From Methylobacterium sp. AMS5 (GTDB taxonomy: Bacteria > Pseudomonadota > Alphaproteobacteria > Rhizobiales > Beijerinckiaceae), in assembly GCF_001542815.1 (NCBI RefSeq), contig NZ_CP006992.1:4531501-4595500 (forward strand): a stretch of DNA of 64,000 bases. Reading direction: 5' to 3'. The notes below the pieces were generated by a model. It worked only from the letters and a program-made list of their open reading frames with translations, did no database searches and was not told where the DNA came from. The first letter of the stretch is position 1. Every line of letters starts with the position of its first letter. Positions 35,858 to 44,898 of the stretch are shown here, one piece after another. The position numbers and the translations under genes are program-made.

Positions 35858-35947
35858 ATGAAGTGGTCCGCTCCCGTCGTTGCCGAGATCTGTGTCGGCA
35901 TGGAAGTCACCTCCTACGAGTCCGCTGAGATCGACACCTTCAACTAA
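35858..35947 (+). CDS. pqqA: PQQ precursor peptide PqqA, copy 2
   Basis: The second copy starts 153 bases after the first. It differs at 5 of 90 bases and in one residue, Val7 for Ile7, while Glu16 and Tyr20 are kept. The flanks (CATCAGGAG before, AAGAAGGCGTC after) are also duplicated, so the unit is a recent tandem duplication. The ribosome site AGGAG is well placed. It is followed by a terminator with a T run, so both copies probably lie on one short transcript. The number of copies may serve to raise peptide dose. Confidence 0.95.
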   Translation: MKWSAPVVAEICVGMEVTSYESAEIDTFN

Positions 35948-35981
35948 GAAGGCGTCGCCGGACTCGATCCGGTGAGACCGG

Positions 35982-36011
35982 GGGCGCTGCCTGAGAGGGC
36001 GGCGCCCTTTT
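35982..36011 (+). terminator. Intrinsic terminator of the pqqA pair
   Basis: GGGCGCTGCC (35982-35991) pairs with GGGCGGCGCCC (35997-36007), one G-T wobble, and is followed by TTTT (36008-36011). It lies 34 bases after the second pqqA stop. Confidence 0.8.
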
Positions 36012-36032
36012 CGTTTGCTTCTGACGCGACGA

Positions 36033-36084
36033 AAAGCAGGAAGGCCGGAGGGTTCGCGACAGAACCCTCCGGCCTTCCTGCTTT
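36033..36084. terminator. Perfect 23-bp hairpin, terminator of ldtR
   Basis: Arms 36033-36055 and 36062-36084 are exact reverse complements around a 6-base loop. They end 20 bases beyond the ldtR stop on the minus strand and may also back up the pqqA terminator on the plus strand. Confidence 0.8.
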
Positions 36085-36103
36085 CGATGTCCCGGCGCCT
36101 CGC

Positions 36104-36622
36104 TCAGAGACGGTAGCGGATCTGGTCGGTCCAGAAGCGCTCCAGGCGGGAGAGCGCTTGGTTGAGGCGGCCGAAATCGTCCTCGGAGATACCGCCGATC
36201 GGCTGGATCGTGCGGGCGTGCTTGTCGTAGAGGCCCTGGATCAGGTCGTGGATCTCGCGGCCCTTCGGCGTCAGGCTGATGCGCACCGAGCGCCGGTCGG
36301 TCTTGGAGCGGGCGTGGTGCAGGAAGCCGGCCTCGACGAGCTTCTTGACGTTGTAGGACACGTTCGAGCCGAGATAGTAGCCCTTCGAGCGCAGCTCGCT
36401 CGCGGTCAGTTCCTTGTCGCCGATGTTGTAGAGCAGCAGCGCCTGGACACTGTTGACGTCCTCGCGGCCGCGCCGGTCGAACTCGTCCTTGATGACGTCG
36501 AGGAGGCGGCGGTGCAGCCGCTCCACGAGGTGCAGCGCCTCGAGATAGGAGCCGGCGGCACTCTGAAGCTCCGGAGCGGCGTCGGTGGTCTTGAGGGCGG
36601 TGTTGGCGGCCTTCGTGCTCAT
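36104..36622 (-). CDS. ldtR: MarR-family regulator LdtR
   Basis: A 172-residue winged-helix regulator. The blocks LEALHLVERLHRRLLDVIKD, VNSVQALLLYNIGDKELT, RSKGYYLGSNVSYNVKKL and DRRSVRISLTPKG are those of LdtR of Rhizobiales, which controls an L,D-transpeptidase and osmotic/cell-wall stress genes. The HTH is residues 65-105, with the wing around DRRSVR. The target transpeptidase gene is not in the window. Start ATG at 36622. An inverted repeat at 36733-36752 upstream may be its operator. It is separated from the DUF6163 gene by 161 bases. The two are neighbours in many Rhizobiales. Confidence 0.9.
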   Translation of the reverse strand: MSTKAANTALKTTDAAPELQSAAGSYLEALHLVERLHRRLLDVIKDEFDRRGREDVNSVQALLLYNIGDKELTASELRSKGYYLGSNVSYNVKKLVEAGFLHHARSKTDRRSVRISLTPKGREIHDLIQGLYDKHARTIQPIGGISEDDFGRLNQALSRLERFWTDQIRYRL

Positions 36623-36732
36623 CGTGGTGCCTTCCTGTCGGTTCGGTCCGGCTCTTGCTGGCCGGCATCGCTTATGAGGTGAACCTAAGGCCCACCGATG
36701 AAAGCCGATTTAAGCGACAGGATGAACTCGCG

Positions 36733-36752
36733 ATTTACTTCTGTCGGTAAAT
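36733..36752. promoter_or_regulatory. Candidate LdtR operator
   Basis: ATTTAC (36733-36738) and GTAAAT (36747-36752) form an exact inverted repeat with an 8-base spacer, in an AT-rich stretch 110 bases before the ldtR start. The position and symmetry fit a MarR-type dimer site. Assignment to LdtR is inference. Confidence 0.4.
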
Positions 36753-36783
36753 GCAAAATGAAACGATGATGTTGACCTCTTGT

Positions 36784-37251
36784 TCAGCCTACATCGCGCG
36801 CCGCCAGCCAGGATAACACGAAGTAAACAGCGACAATGCTTGCCTGCACTGCGATCACCGGCACCGACATCGGCAGGAGCTGCGGCGTCAGCAACGCCAG
36901 CGTCAGGGCCGAGGTCGCGGCGAGCAGCCAGACCACGCCGCCCCAGGCGCTCGTCAGCCACAGGCCGACCGCGGCCACGAAGTCGATCACCGCGAAGTAG
37001 ACGATCGCCGATTGCCGTCCCATCGGCAGGTCGGCGAACGGCGTCCGGCCGGGAATCAGGTCGAGGATCTCGCCCCAAGTCGCGAGTCCCTTGACCAGCC
37101 AGACCAGCGCGGTGATGCGCATGAACCAGACCAGCACCACGTCCCAGCGGGTCTGCGCCCGCGGCGCGGTGCCCTCGATCCGGTCACCGGCTCCGGCGCC
37201 CGGGCGTCCGCGCCCGTCGAGGGTCGAGCCGACCTTGGCGAGCGCCCTCAC
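36784..37251 (-). CDS. DUF6163-type four-helix membrane protein
   Basis: A 155-residue protein. The first 37 residues are cytoplasmic and variable; four membrane helices follow (VVLVWFMRITALVWLVKGL, IVYFAVIDFVAAVGLWL, VVWLLAATSALTLALL, VIAVQASIVAVYFVLSWL). Its place beside ldtR suggests the DUF6163 family. The function is unknown. The start GTG at 37251 overlaps the stop of the upstream hydrolase gene (GTGA), so the two are translationally coupled. The family name rests on context and on remembered features and is less certain than the membrane topology. Confidence 0.75.
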   Translation of the reverse strand: MRALAKVGSTLDGRGRPGAGAGDRIEGTAPRAQTRWDVVLVWFMRITALVWLVKGLATWGEILDLIPGRTPFADLPMGRQSAIVYFAVIDFVAAVGLWLTSAWGGVVWLLAATSALTLALLTPQLLPMSVPVIAVQASIVAVYFVLSWLAARDVG

Positions 37252-38423
37252 GGCCGTGCCTCCGCGGCGGGCGCCGCTTCGTGCGGGTCCTGGCTGCCGT
37301 CGAAAAGCGGCTCAGGGCCGTCGAGCGGGCCGAAGGCGGCCTCGATCGCCCCGGCATCGACGGCGTCCAGGGTCGCGGGCTGCCAGGCCGGCCGGTTGTC
37401 CTTGTCGATGATCACCGCCCGCACACCCTCGTAGAAATCGTGCCCGCGCATCACCCGCTCGCACAGCCGGTACTCGGCGAGCATCGCTTCGGCAAAGCTC
37501 AAGCCGGCCCCGCGGCGCATCTGTGCCAGGGCGATGGTCAGGCTGGTGGGCGAGCGGGTGCGGATCGTCGCCGCGGTCGCGCCGGCAAAAGCGGAGCCGT
37601 CCCGCGCTGCCGCGTCGAGCCGGGCGAGCACCTCCGTGACGGTGTCGGCGGAGAAGCAGGCGTCGATCTGCACCCGCTCGGCGACGAGGGGGCCGGTCTC
37701 CGTCACCGGCGCATCGAGGCCGTCGAAGGCGCGGGCGATCGCCCCTCCCCCCGCCAGCCGCTCGATGATGGTCTCGAAGTCGTCCGCCCGCGCCGCGTGG
37801 GTCGCAAGTCCGACGGCGAGCGCGTCGCCCGCGCCGATCCGCGCGCCCGTCAGCGCGAGGTAGCGCCCGGTGCAGCCGGGCAGGCGCGGCAGGGCGTAGG
37901 TCGCGCCGACATCGGGGAAGAAGCCGATGCCGGTCTCGGGCATGGCGAAGCTGTAATTCCCGGCCGCGACCCGCACGTCGCCGTGCAGCGAGATGCCGAC
38001 GCCGCCGCCCATCACGATCCCTTCGATCAGGGCGATGTAGGGCTTCGGGTAGGACTTCACGGTGGCGTCGAGCCAGTATTCCCCGCGCCAGAACGCCATC
38101 ACGTCGGCATGGCGCCCGGCCTTGCCGAGGGCGTGGATCTGGCGGATGTCGCCGCCCGCGCAGAAGGCGCGCCCGCCGGAGCCCCGCACCACGACCCGGC
38201 TGACCCGCGCATCCCCCGCCCAGGCCCGGAGCTGCCGGTGCATCGCTTCCACCATGGGCAGCGTGAGGGCATTGAGCGCCTTCGGCCGGGTCAGGGTGAT
38301 CAGCCCGGCCTCGCCGCGGGTTTCGAACACGATCTCGGGCTCGGCCGACGGCTCTCGCACGTCCCGTTGCAAGGCCCCTTGCTGCGAGGCCTGATGTTGC
38401 GAGGCCTTTTGCCCACCCGACAT
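37248..38423 (-). CDS. Enoyl-CoA hydratase/isomerase-type, 3-hydroxyisobutyryl-CoA hydrolase
   Basis: A 391-residue crotonase-fold enzyme. The length and the segments GIVMGGGVGISLHGDVRVA (oxyanion hole) and PETGIGFFPDVGATYALPR (catalytic Glu and Asp) match 3-hydroxyisobutyryl-CoA hydrolases, which release 3-hydroxyisobutyrate in valine breakdown. Ordinary hydratases are about 260 residues and lack the C-terminal helical domain, here residues 240-370. The ATG at 38423 has GGAG 6 bases upstream and is preferred to one 4 codons earlier. It precedes and overlaps the membrane protein gene. No other valine genes are nearby. Confidence 0.88.
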   Translation of the reverse strand: MSGGQKASQHQASQQGALQRDVREPSAEPEIVFETRGEAGLITLTRPKALNALTLPMVEAMHRQLRAWAGDARVSRVVVRGSGGRAFCAGGDIRQIHALGKAGRHADVMAFWRGEYWLDATVKSYPKPYIALIEGIVMGGGVGISLHGDVRVAAGNYSFAMPETGIGFFPDVGATYALPRLPGCTGRYLALTGARIGAGDALAVGLATHAARADDFETIIERLAGGGAIARAFDGLDAPVTETGPLVAERVQIDACFSADTVTEVLARLDAAARDGSAFAGATAATIRTRSPTSLTIALAQMRRGAGLSFAEAMLAEYRLCERVMRGHDFYEGVRAVIIDKDNRPAWQPATLDAVDAGAIEAAFGPLDGPEPLFDGSQDPHEAAPAAEARP

Positions 38424-40124
<1,701 letters not shown>

Positions 40125-40149
40125 CGGGCCGACCCCGGGCGCGACGACC

Positions 40150-40551
40150 TTGGTCCGCATCGAGCGGGCGGCGCTGGCGGGCGCCGTCATCCTCTGGCTC
40201 GCCGCCGGATTCGGTTGCGACACGGCGCTCGATGCGCGCCGGGCGACGCTCTGCCGCCGGGCGGTGCCGGCACTCGCCCCACCCGGCGCCGAGATCGACC
40301 TGCGACGTGTGGGATCGGGCGCGAGCCGCGGCAGCGTGCGGGTCGATTACCGTCTCGTGGGCGGCACCGGTGCGATTCCGAAGGCCGAGGCGACCCGGCC
40401 CCGCTTCCTGGTCTGCCATTTCGGTGCCGGCGACGACCTCAGCGCGGTGACGACCGAGCAGGGGCCGGTGAGCGGCGCCTCGCTCTACCTGCTCAGGCGC
40501 TACTATCTAACCACGCCCGAGGCTGAGGCGGCCGATCCCGGCGCCCGGTGA
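40150..40551 (+). CDS. Small exported hypothetical protein
   Basis: A 133-residue protein I do not recognise. Residues 5-23 are a hydrophobic segment (AALAGAVILWLAAGFGCD) that can be a signal peptide or anchor, with a Cys that resembles a weak lipobox. The rest is soluble. The start is TTG at 40150, 25 bases after hemB, and the codon use is like its neighbours. It probably belongs to the hemB-RDD-bpt group. No function can be given. Confidence 0.6.
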   Translation: MVRIERAALAGAVILWLAAGFGCDTALDARRATLCRRAVPALAPPGAEIDLRRVGSGASRGSVRVDYRLVGGTGAIPKAEATRPRFLVCHFGAGDDLSAVTTEQGPVSGASLYLLRRYYLTTPEAEAADPGAR

Positions 40552-40675
40552 CGGGACGCCGCGCATCCCGCCCCCCTGCCTCGCGCTGAGCGGTCCTCTC
40601 GACTCTCCTCTTGGCAGCACCGCTTCGTCTCCCCACCTGATCGGAGTGCACGCAACGGTCGAGGAAGCGGCGGCC

Positions 40676-41170
40676 ATGACGGATTTTCAGCCCGGTTATC
40701 ACCCCGGCTACACCAACCCGACGGGAATGCCGGGCCAGGGCGGATTTCCCGTGCCTTATGTGCGGGCGAGCCTCGGCGGGCGCACGGTCGCCTACCTGCT
40801 CGATCTCGCCTTCATCTTCGTGTTCACGGCCGTGCTCGCCACGGCGATCGCGATCCTCGGCGTGCTGACCTTCGGCTTTGCCTGGATGCTGTTCCCGATC
40901 CTCGGCGTCAGCGGCATCCTCTACAGCGCGATCACGGTGGGCGGCTCTAAGCAGAGCACGCTCGGGATGCGCATGCTCGGCCTGCGCGTGGTGGCGCCCG
41001 AGAGCGGGCGTCCGGTGGATTTCCTGACGGCGGGCATCCACGCGCTGCTGTTCTACGTGGCGATCTCGACCTTCCTGCTCTGGTGCGTCGACGTGCTGTT
41101 CGGCCTCGTCCGCTCCGACCGGCGCCTCGGCCACGACCTGCTGCTGGGTCTGGCCGTCGTGCGCGACTGA
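40676..41170 (+). CDS. RDD-family membrane protein
   Basis: A 164-residue protein with a Pro/Gly/Tyr-rich N-terminus of about 30 residues, then the RDD domain: LGGRTVAYLLDLAFIFVF (with the Arg and Asp that name the family), a helix pair, and QSTLGMRMLGLRVV followed by DRRLGHDLLLGL. RDD proteins are of uncertain role and have been linked with ion or osmotic tolerance. The ATG at 40676 has GAGGAAG 8-9 bases upstream. It lies between hemB and bpt, a grouping that recurs in Rhizobiales. Confidence 0.88.
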   Translation: MTDFQPGYHPGYTNPTGMPGQGGFPVPYVRASLGGRTVAYLLDLAFIFVFTAVLATAIAILGVLTFGFAWMLFPILGVSGILYSAITVGGSKQSTLGMRMLGLRVVAPESGRPVDFLTAGIHALLFYVAISTFLLWCVDVLFGLVRSDRRLGHDLLLGLAVVRD

Positions 41171-41309
41171 TCCCCCCTTCGGGTGAGGGAATGGCGGCGG
41201 AAAGCCGCCGTCATGACCCATCAATGCGGTTGAGCCCTGCGGCGATCCCGTTACATTGGCTGCGGTGCCAGCGTTCGATGCCGTGGCCCCGAGGGCGAGC
41301 CTTCTCAGC

Positions 41310-42056
41310 GTGACGAGCCATCCGCGCGACACACCGCAATTCTACCTCACGGCGCCCTCCCCTTGCCCCTACCTGCCGGGCCAGGAGGAGCGGAAGGTGT
41401 TCACCCACCTCGTGGGGCGGCGCGCCCGGGACCTCAACGAGATCCTGACCCAGGGCGGCTTCCGCCGCTCGCAGACCATCGCCTACCGCCCGGCCTGCGA
41501 GACCTGCCGCGCCTGCGTCTCGGTGCGGGTTGTGGTGGAGGATTTCGCGATCGCCGGGAGCCAGCGGCGCATCCTCCAGCGCAATGCCGAACTCATCGGC
41601 ACGCCGGAGCCGAACCGTCCGGCCTCCGAGCAATACGCCCTGTTCCGCCGCTATCTCGATGCCCGCCACGGCGATGGCGGCATGGTCGACATGACGGTGC
41701 TCGATTACGCGATGATGATCGAGGACAGCCACGTCGATACGCATCTCGTGGTCTACCGCGAGCGCGGGCCCGACAGCGCGATCCATGGGCGCGGTGTCGG
41801 CGCCCCCGTAGCCGTCTGCCTCACCGACGTTCTCGCCGACGGCCTGTCGATGGTCTACTCGTTCTACGACCCCGACGAGGCGAGCCGCAGCCTCGGCACC
41901 TACATGATCCTCGACCACATCCGCCGTGCCCGCGCACTCGGCCTGCCGTATCTGTATCTCGGCTACTGGGTCGATGGCTCCCGCAAGATGGACTACAAGG
42001 CCAAGTTCAAGCCGCAGGAGCGGCTGATGCCTCAGGGCTGGGTGCGGGTGGAGTAG
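41310..42056 (+). CDS. bpt: Aspartate/glutamate leucyltransferase
   Basis: A 248-residue aminoacyl-tRNA-protein transferase that adds Leu to N-terminal Asp or Glu and thereby marks proteins for ClpS/ClpAP degradation (N-end rule). Features: [17 protein letters not shown], the Cys cluster [28 protein letters not shown] and [18 protein letters not shown] near the end. The preferred start is GTG at 41310 ([13 protein letters not shown]). The frame is open for 18 further codons without family similarity. Same strand as hemB and RDD. Confidence 0.93.
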   Translation: MTSHPRDTPQFYLTAPSPCPYLPGQEERKVFTHLVGRRARDLNEILTQGGFRRSQTIAYRPACETCRACVSVRVVVEDFAIAGSQRRILQRNAELIGTPEPNRPASEQYALFRRYLDARHGDGGMVDMTVLDYAMMIEDSHVDTHLVVYRERGPDSAIHGRGVGAPVAVCLTDVLADGLSMVYSFYDPDEASRSLGTYMILDHIRRARALGLPYLYLGYWVDGSRKMDYKAKFKPQERLMPQGWVRVE

Positions 42057-42090
42057 CGCGCGGCGCCGGTGTCTCCGCCGGCCGTTCAGA

Positions 42091-42654
42091 TCACTCCTTC
42101 GTCCACTTCACGACCTTTGCCGGGTTTCCCGCCACGACCGCGTAGGGCGCCACGTCGCGGGTCACCACCGCGCCCGCACCGATCACCGCCCCGTCGCCGA
42201 CGGTGATGCCGGGGAGCAGGATCGCGCCGCCGCCGATCCACACGTCGTCGCCGATGGTGATGGGCCGGGCCGATTCCCAGAATGCGGCCCGCGCGGCGCG
42301 GTCGAGGGGGTGCTCGGCGGTGTAGAGCTGCACCATCGGGGCGATCTGCGCGCGGTGGCCGATGGTGATCGGGGCGCAGTCGAGGAAGACGCAGTTGAAG
42401 TTGCAGAAGAAGTCGTCGCCGACCGTGATGTTGCCGCCGTAGTCGCAGGCGAATCCGGGGCAGATCGTCGGGTTGCGCCCCGCCGATCCGAGAAGCTCGC
42501 GGATCACCGCCTCGCGGCCGGCCGCATCCTCGGGCTCCATGGCGTTGAGCCGCAGGAGGCGTTTTTTGGCCGCGTTGCGGAGCGCGATCAGTTCCGGATC
42601 GTCGCCGCGATAGGGCTTCCCGGCGAGCATCAGCTCGCGCGCGGTCTCGGCCAT
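42091..42654 (-). CDS. Sugar O-acetyltransferase, left-handed beta-helix (maltose acetyltransferase type)
   Basis: A 187-residue trimeric hexapeptide acetyltransferase. The N-terminal Mac domain (MLAGKPYRGDDPELIALR) and the later GDDVWIGGGAILLPGITVGDG coil with VVAGNPAKVVK at the end are characteristic of the Maa/LacA/NodL group, which acetylates sugars with acetyl-CoA. Active-site His is in YTAEHPLD. The natural substrate is unknown. The ATG at 42654 is preferred over one 7 codons earlier. It ends 34 bases after bpt, convergent, and follows the metallopeptidase on the same strand. Confidence 0.9.
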   Translation of the reverse strand: MAETARELMLAGKPYRGDDPELIALRNAAKKRLLRLNAMEPEDAAGREAVIRELLGSAGRNPTICPGFACDYGGNITVGDDFFCNFNCVFLDCAPITIGHRAQIAPMVQLYTAEHPLDRAARAAFWESARPITIGDDVWIGGGAILLPGITVGDGAVIGAGAVVTRDVAPYAVVAGNPAKVVKWTKE

Positions 42655-42679
42655 ATCCGCCTTCCCCAATTCCAAAAGA

Positions 42680-43585
42680 TCAGCCGCGGCTGGCGCGGAA
42701 TGTGTCGCAGGACTTGGTCTGGCCGCTCTTGTAGCCGGTCATGAACCAGCGCATCCGCTGCTCGGAGGAGCCGTGGGTGAAGGAATCCGGCACGGCGTAG
42801 CCTTGCGACTTTTCCTGCAGCTTGTCGTCGCCGATGGCGCTGGCGGCGTTGAGCGCCTCTTGGATGTCGCTCTGGTCGAGGGCGTTCCAGCGGTCGTTCG
42901 AGTTCTTGGCCCAGACGCCGGCGAGGCAGTCGGCCATCAGCTCGACGCGCACGGAGAGCTGGTTCGCCTCCGTCTTGCTGCTCGCATTCTGCTGGCGGCT
43001 CTGCACCTTGCCGAGGATGCCGAGCACGTCCTGCACGTGGTGGCCGACCTCGTGGGCGATGACGTAGGCGTAGGCGAAATCGCCCTTCACGCCGAACTTG
43101 GTCTGCATCTCCTTGAAGAAGCCGAGGTCGATATAGACCTTCTTGTCGAGCGGGCAGTAGAACGGCCCCATCGCCGCCTGAGCCATGCCGCAGCCCGAAC
43201 GGGTGCCGCCCTGGTAGAGCACCATCGTCGTCGGCTTGTATGGCCGCCCGGTCTGGTTCGGCAGGATCTCGTTCCACACATCCTCGGTGTTGCCGAGAAT
43301 CTTCGAGGCGAACTGGCCGGCGCGATCGGTCGGCGCCTCGCCGCGCCGGGCCTGCGTCTCGGGATCGACCCGCTGCTCGCGCTGCTGCCCGCCGCCGGAC
43401 ATCTGCTGCGCGCCGCCGAGCAGGATCGCCGGGTTGATGCCGGTGACCCAGGAGATCAGCAGCACGATGACGATCGTGCCGATGCCGAGGCCGCCCATGC
43501 CGCCGCCGGGGAAGCCGCCCCCGCCGCCGCCCTCGCCGCGCCGGTCTTCGACGTTCTCAGAGGCGCGAAAATCGTCCCAGCGCAT
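42680..43585 (-). CDS. Neutral zinc metallopeptidase, YpfJ type
   Basis: A 301-residue membrane-anchored protein. A Gly-rich cytoplasmic N-terminus and one helix (about 33-50) lead to a catalytic domain with HEVGHH (His178, Glu179, His182) and ELMADCLAGVW as the third-ligand segment. Conserved Cys in SGCGMAQAAMGPFYCP probably form a disulfide in the periplasm. Substrates are unknown. The start ATG at 43585 is unambiguous, being the family start MRWDDFR. It is followed closely by the acetyltransferase gene (25 bases). Confidence 0.92.
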   Translation of the reverse strand: MRWDDFRASENVEDRRGEGGGGGGFPGGGMGGLGIGTIVIVLLISWVTGINPAILLGGAQQMSGGGQQREQRVDPETQARRGEAPTDRAGQFASKILGNTEDVWNEILPNQTGRPYKPTTMVLYQGGTRSGCGMAQAAMGPFYCPLDKKVYIDLGFFKEMQTKFGVKGDFAYAYVIAHEVGHHVQDVLGILGKVQSRQQNASSKTEANQLSVRVELMADCLAGVWAKNSNDRWNALDQSDIQEALNAASAIGDDKLQEKSQGYAVPDSFTHGSSEQRMRWFMTGYKSGQTKSCDTFRASRG

Positions 43586-43690
43586 AAAGTCTCCCGCTGC
43601 CCCGCGTCTCGCCCGGCCTCATCGGGATTCCGGACCTGGTTTCTAGAATGGCGAGGCGGAGGATACGGTTCCGCTTGAGCCGCCCCCGGC

Positions 43691-44689
43691 CTACTTGCCC
43701 GCGGCGCTCCCGTCGAGGGCGCTCTTCAGCATCCGGAAGTCGCGCCAGGCCAGCCGCTTCTGCACCGGCTGGCGCAGCAGGTAGGCCGGATGGAGGGTGG
43801 CGAGCGCCCGGATCTCGCGGCCGTCGCCGAGGCGGTAGGGGTAGAAGCGTCCGCGTGCCTTGAGGATGCCGTCCTTGGTGCCGGTCAGCGTCTGCGTCGC
43901 GGGCGCGCCGAGGCAGACGAGGATGTCGGGGTTGGCGAGTTCGATCTGGCGCTCGACGAAGGGACGGCAGATCGAGATCTCCTGCGGGGTCGGGTTGCGG
44001 TTGCCCGGCGGGCGCCAGGGCACGACGTTGGAGATGTAGGCGCTCGTCCGGTCGAGACCGATCGCCGCCATCATCCGGTCGAGAAGCTGGCCGGAGCGTC
44101 CCATGAACGGCTTGCCGATCCGGTCCTCATCGGCCCCCGGCGCCTCGCCGACGAACATCACCCGCGCCTGCGGATTGCCGTCGGCGAAGACGAGGTTCTT
44201 GGCGGTGAAGCGCAGGCCGCAGCCCTCGAAGCCGCGCAGCAGCTCTTCCAGTTCGTCGAGGGTCTTCATCTGCGCGGCCCGTGCCCGCGCATCGTCCGCC
44301 GCCTCGCCGGGCTTGGCGCCGGCCGCGTTACCGTAGGTGCGGGGGGGCTCACGCGCGGGTGCGTCGCGGCTCGGCAGCTCACGCCGGAATTCCAGGGGCG
44401 GCCCTTCCGCGGAGGGAGCATTACGCTGCGGCGGCTCGCTGCGCGGTGGAAGAGGCTCGCGGCGCGCTTCAAGCGGCTCACGGCGTGGTTCAAGGGGCTC
44501 GCGGCGCGTTGCCGGCTCGGCTCGCGAGGCGGCGGGCGCCGGGACGGACTTGGCCTCGGCCTCGGCGAAGCGGTCGTGGGGCTGCTCGTCGAGGGCCGCG
44601 TCGACGCCTGCCGCGACGTGGAAGTCGAGGTAGGAGATCAGGTCGCCTCTGGCGTCGGTATCCGCGTGGTGTGCCGTCATCGTTTCCAT
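43691..44689 (-). CDS. Uracil-DNA glycosylase family 4-type with long Pro/Arg linker
   Basis: A 332-residue protein. The C-terminal 190 residues are a UDG fold: VMFVGEAPGADEDRIGKPF (motif I), SNVVPWRPPGNRNPT and LATLHPAYLLRQ (motif II). It removes uracil from DNA. Family 4 enzymes bind a 4Fe-4S cluster by four Cys. Here FEGCGL shows only one of the first CxxC pair, followed by Cys in ISICRPF and LVCLGAP, so the cluster may be altered. Residues 50-125 are a low-complexity linker with repeated RREPLE(P/A) units. The start at 44689 is the first ATG; one 3 codons further is also possible. Confidence 0.88.
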   Translation of the reverse strand: METMTAHHADTDARGDLISYLDFHVAAGVDAALDEQPHDRFAEAEAKSVPAPAASRAEPATRREPLEPRREPLEARREPLPPRSEPPQRNAPSAEGPPLEFRRELPSRDAPAREPPRTYGNAAGAKPGEAADDARARAAQMKTLDELEELLRGFEGCGLRFTAKNLVFADGNPQARVMFVGEAPGADEDRIGKPFMGRSGQLLDRMMAAIGLDRTSAYISNVVPWRPPGNRNPTPQEISICRPFVERQIELANPDILVCLGAPATQTLTGTKDGILKARGRFYPYRLGDGREIRALATLHPAYLLRQPVQKRLAWRDFRMLKSALDGSAAGK

Positions 44690-44898
44690 GTGGCGTGGGA
44701 GCGACCTGTGGACAACGCCCGGATGCGCCCTGCGGATCGTCGCACGGGCGCACCCTCCGTATTCCCCTGCGCTGGCCTGCCGCTACCCGAACAGACTTGC
44801 CTTCCTACCTTGGAATCGCTTGAGAGACATCTTGACAATGGATTGGGCCGCGGCGGCGTGAGACAGCGCCCCAACGAACGGCCGCAGGAGGAATGAGG

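Noticed and set aside
41211-41918. Minus-strand frame opposite bpt
   Set aside because: It is antisense to a gene with clear leucyltransferase motifs and contains no domain of its own.
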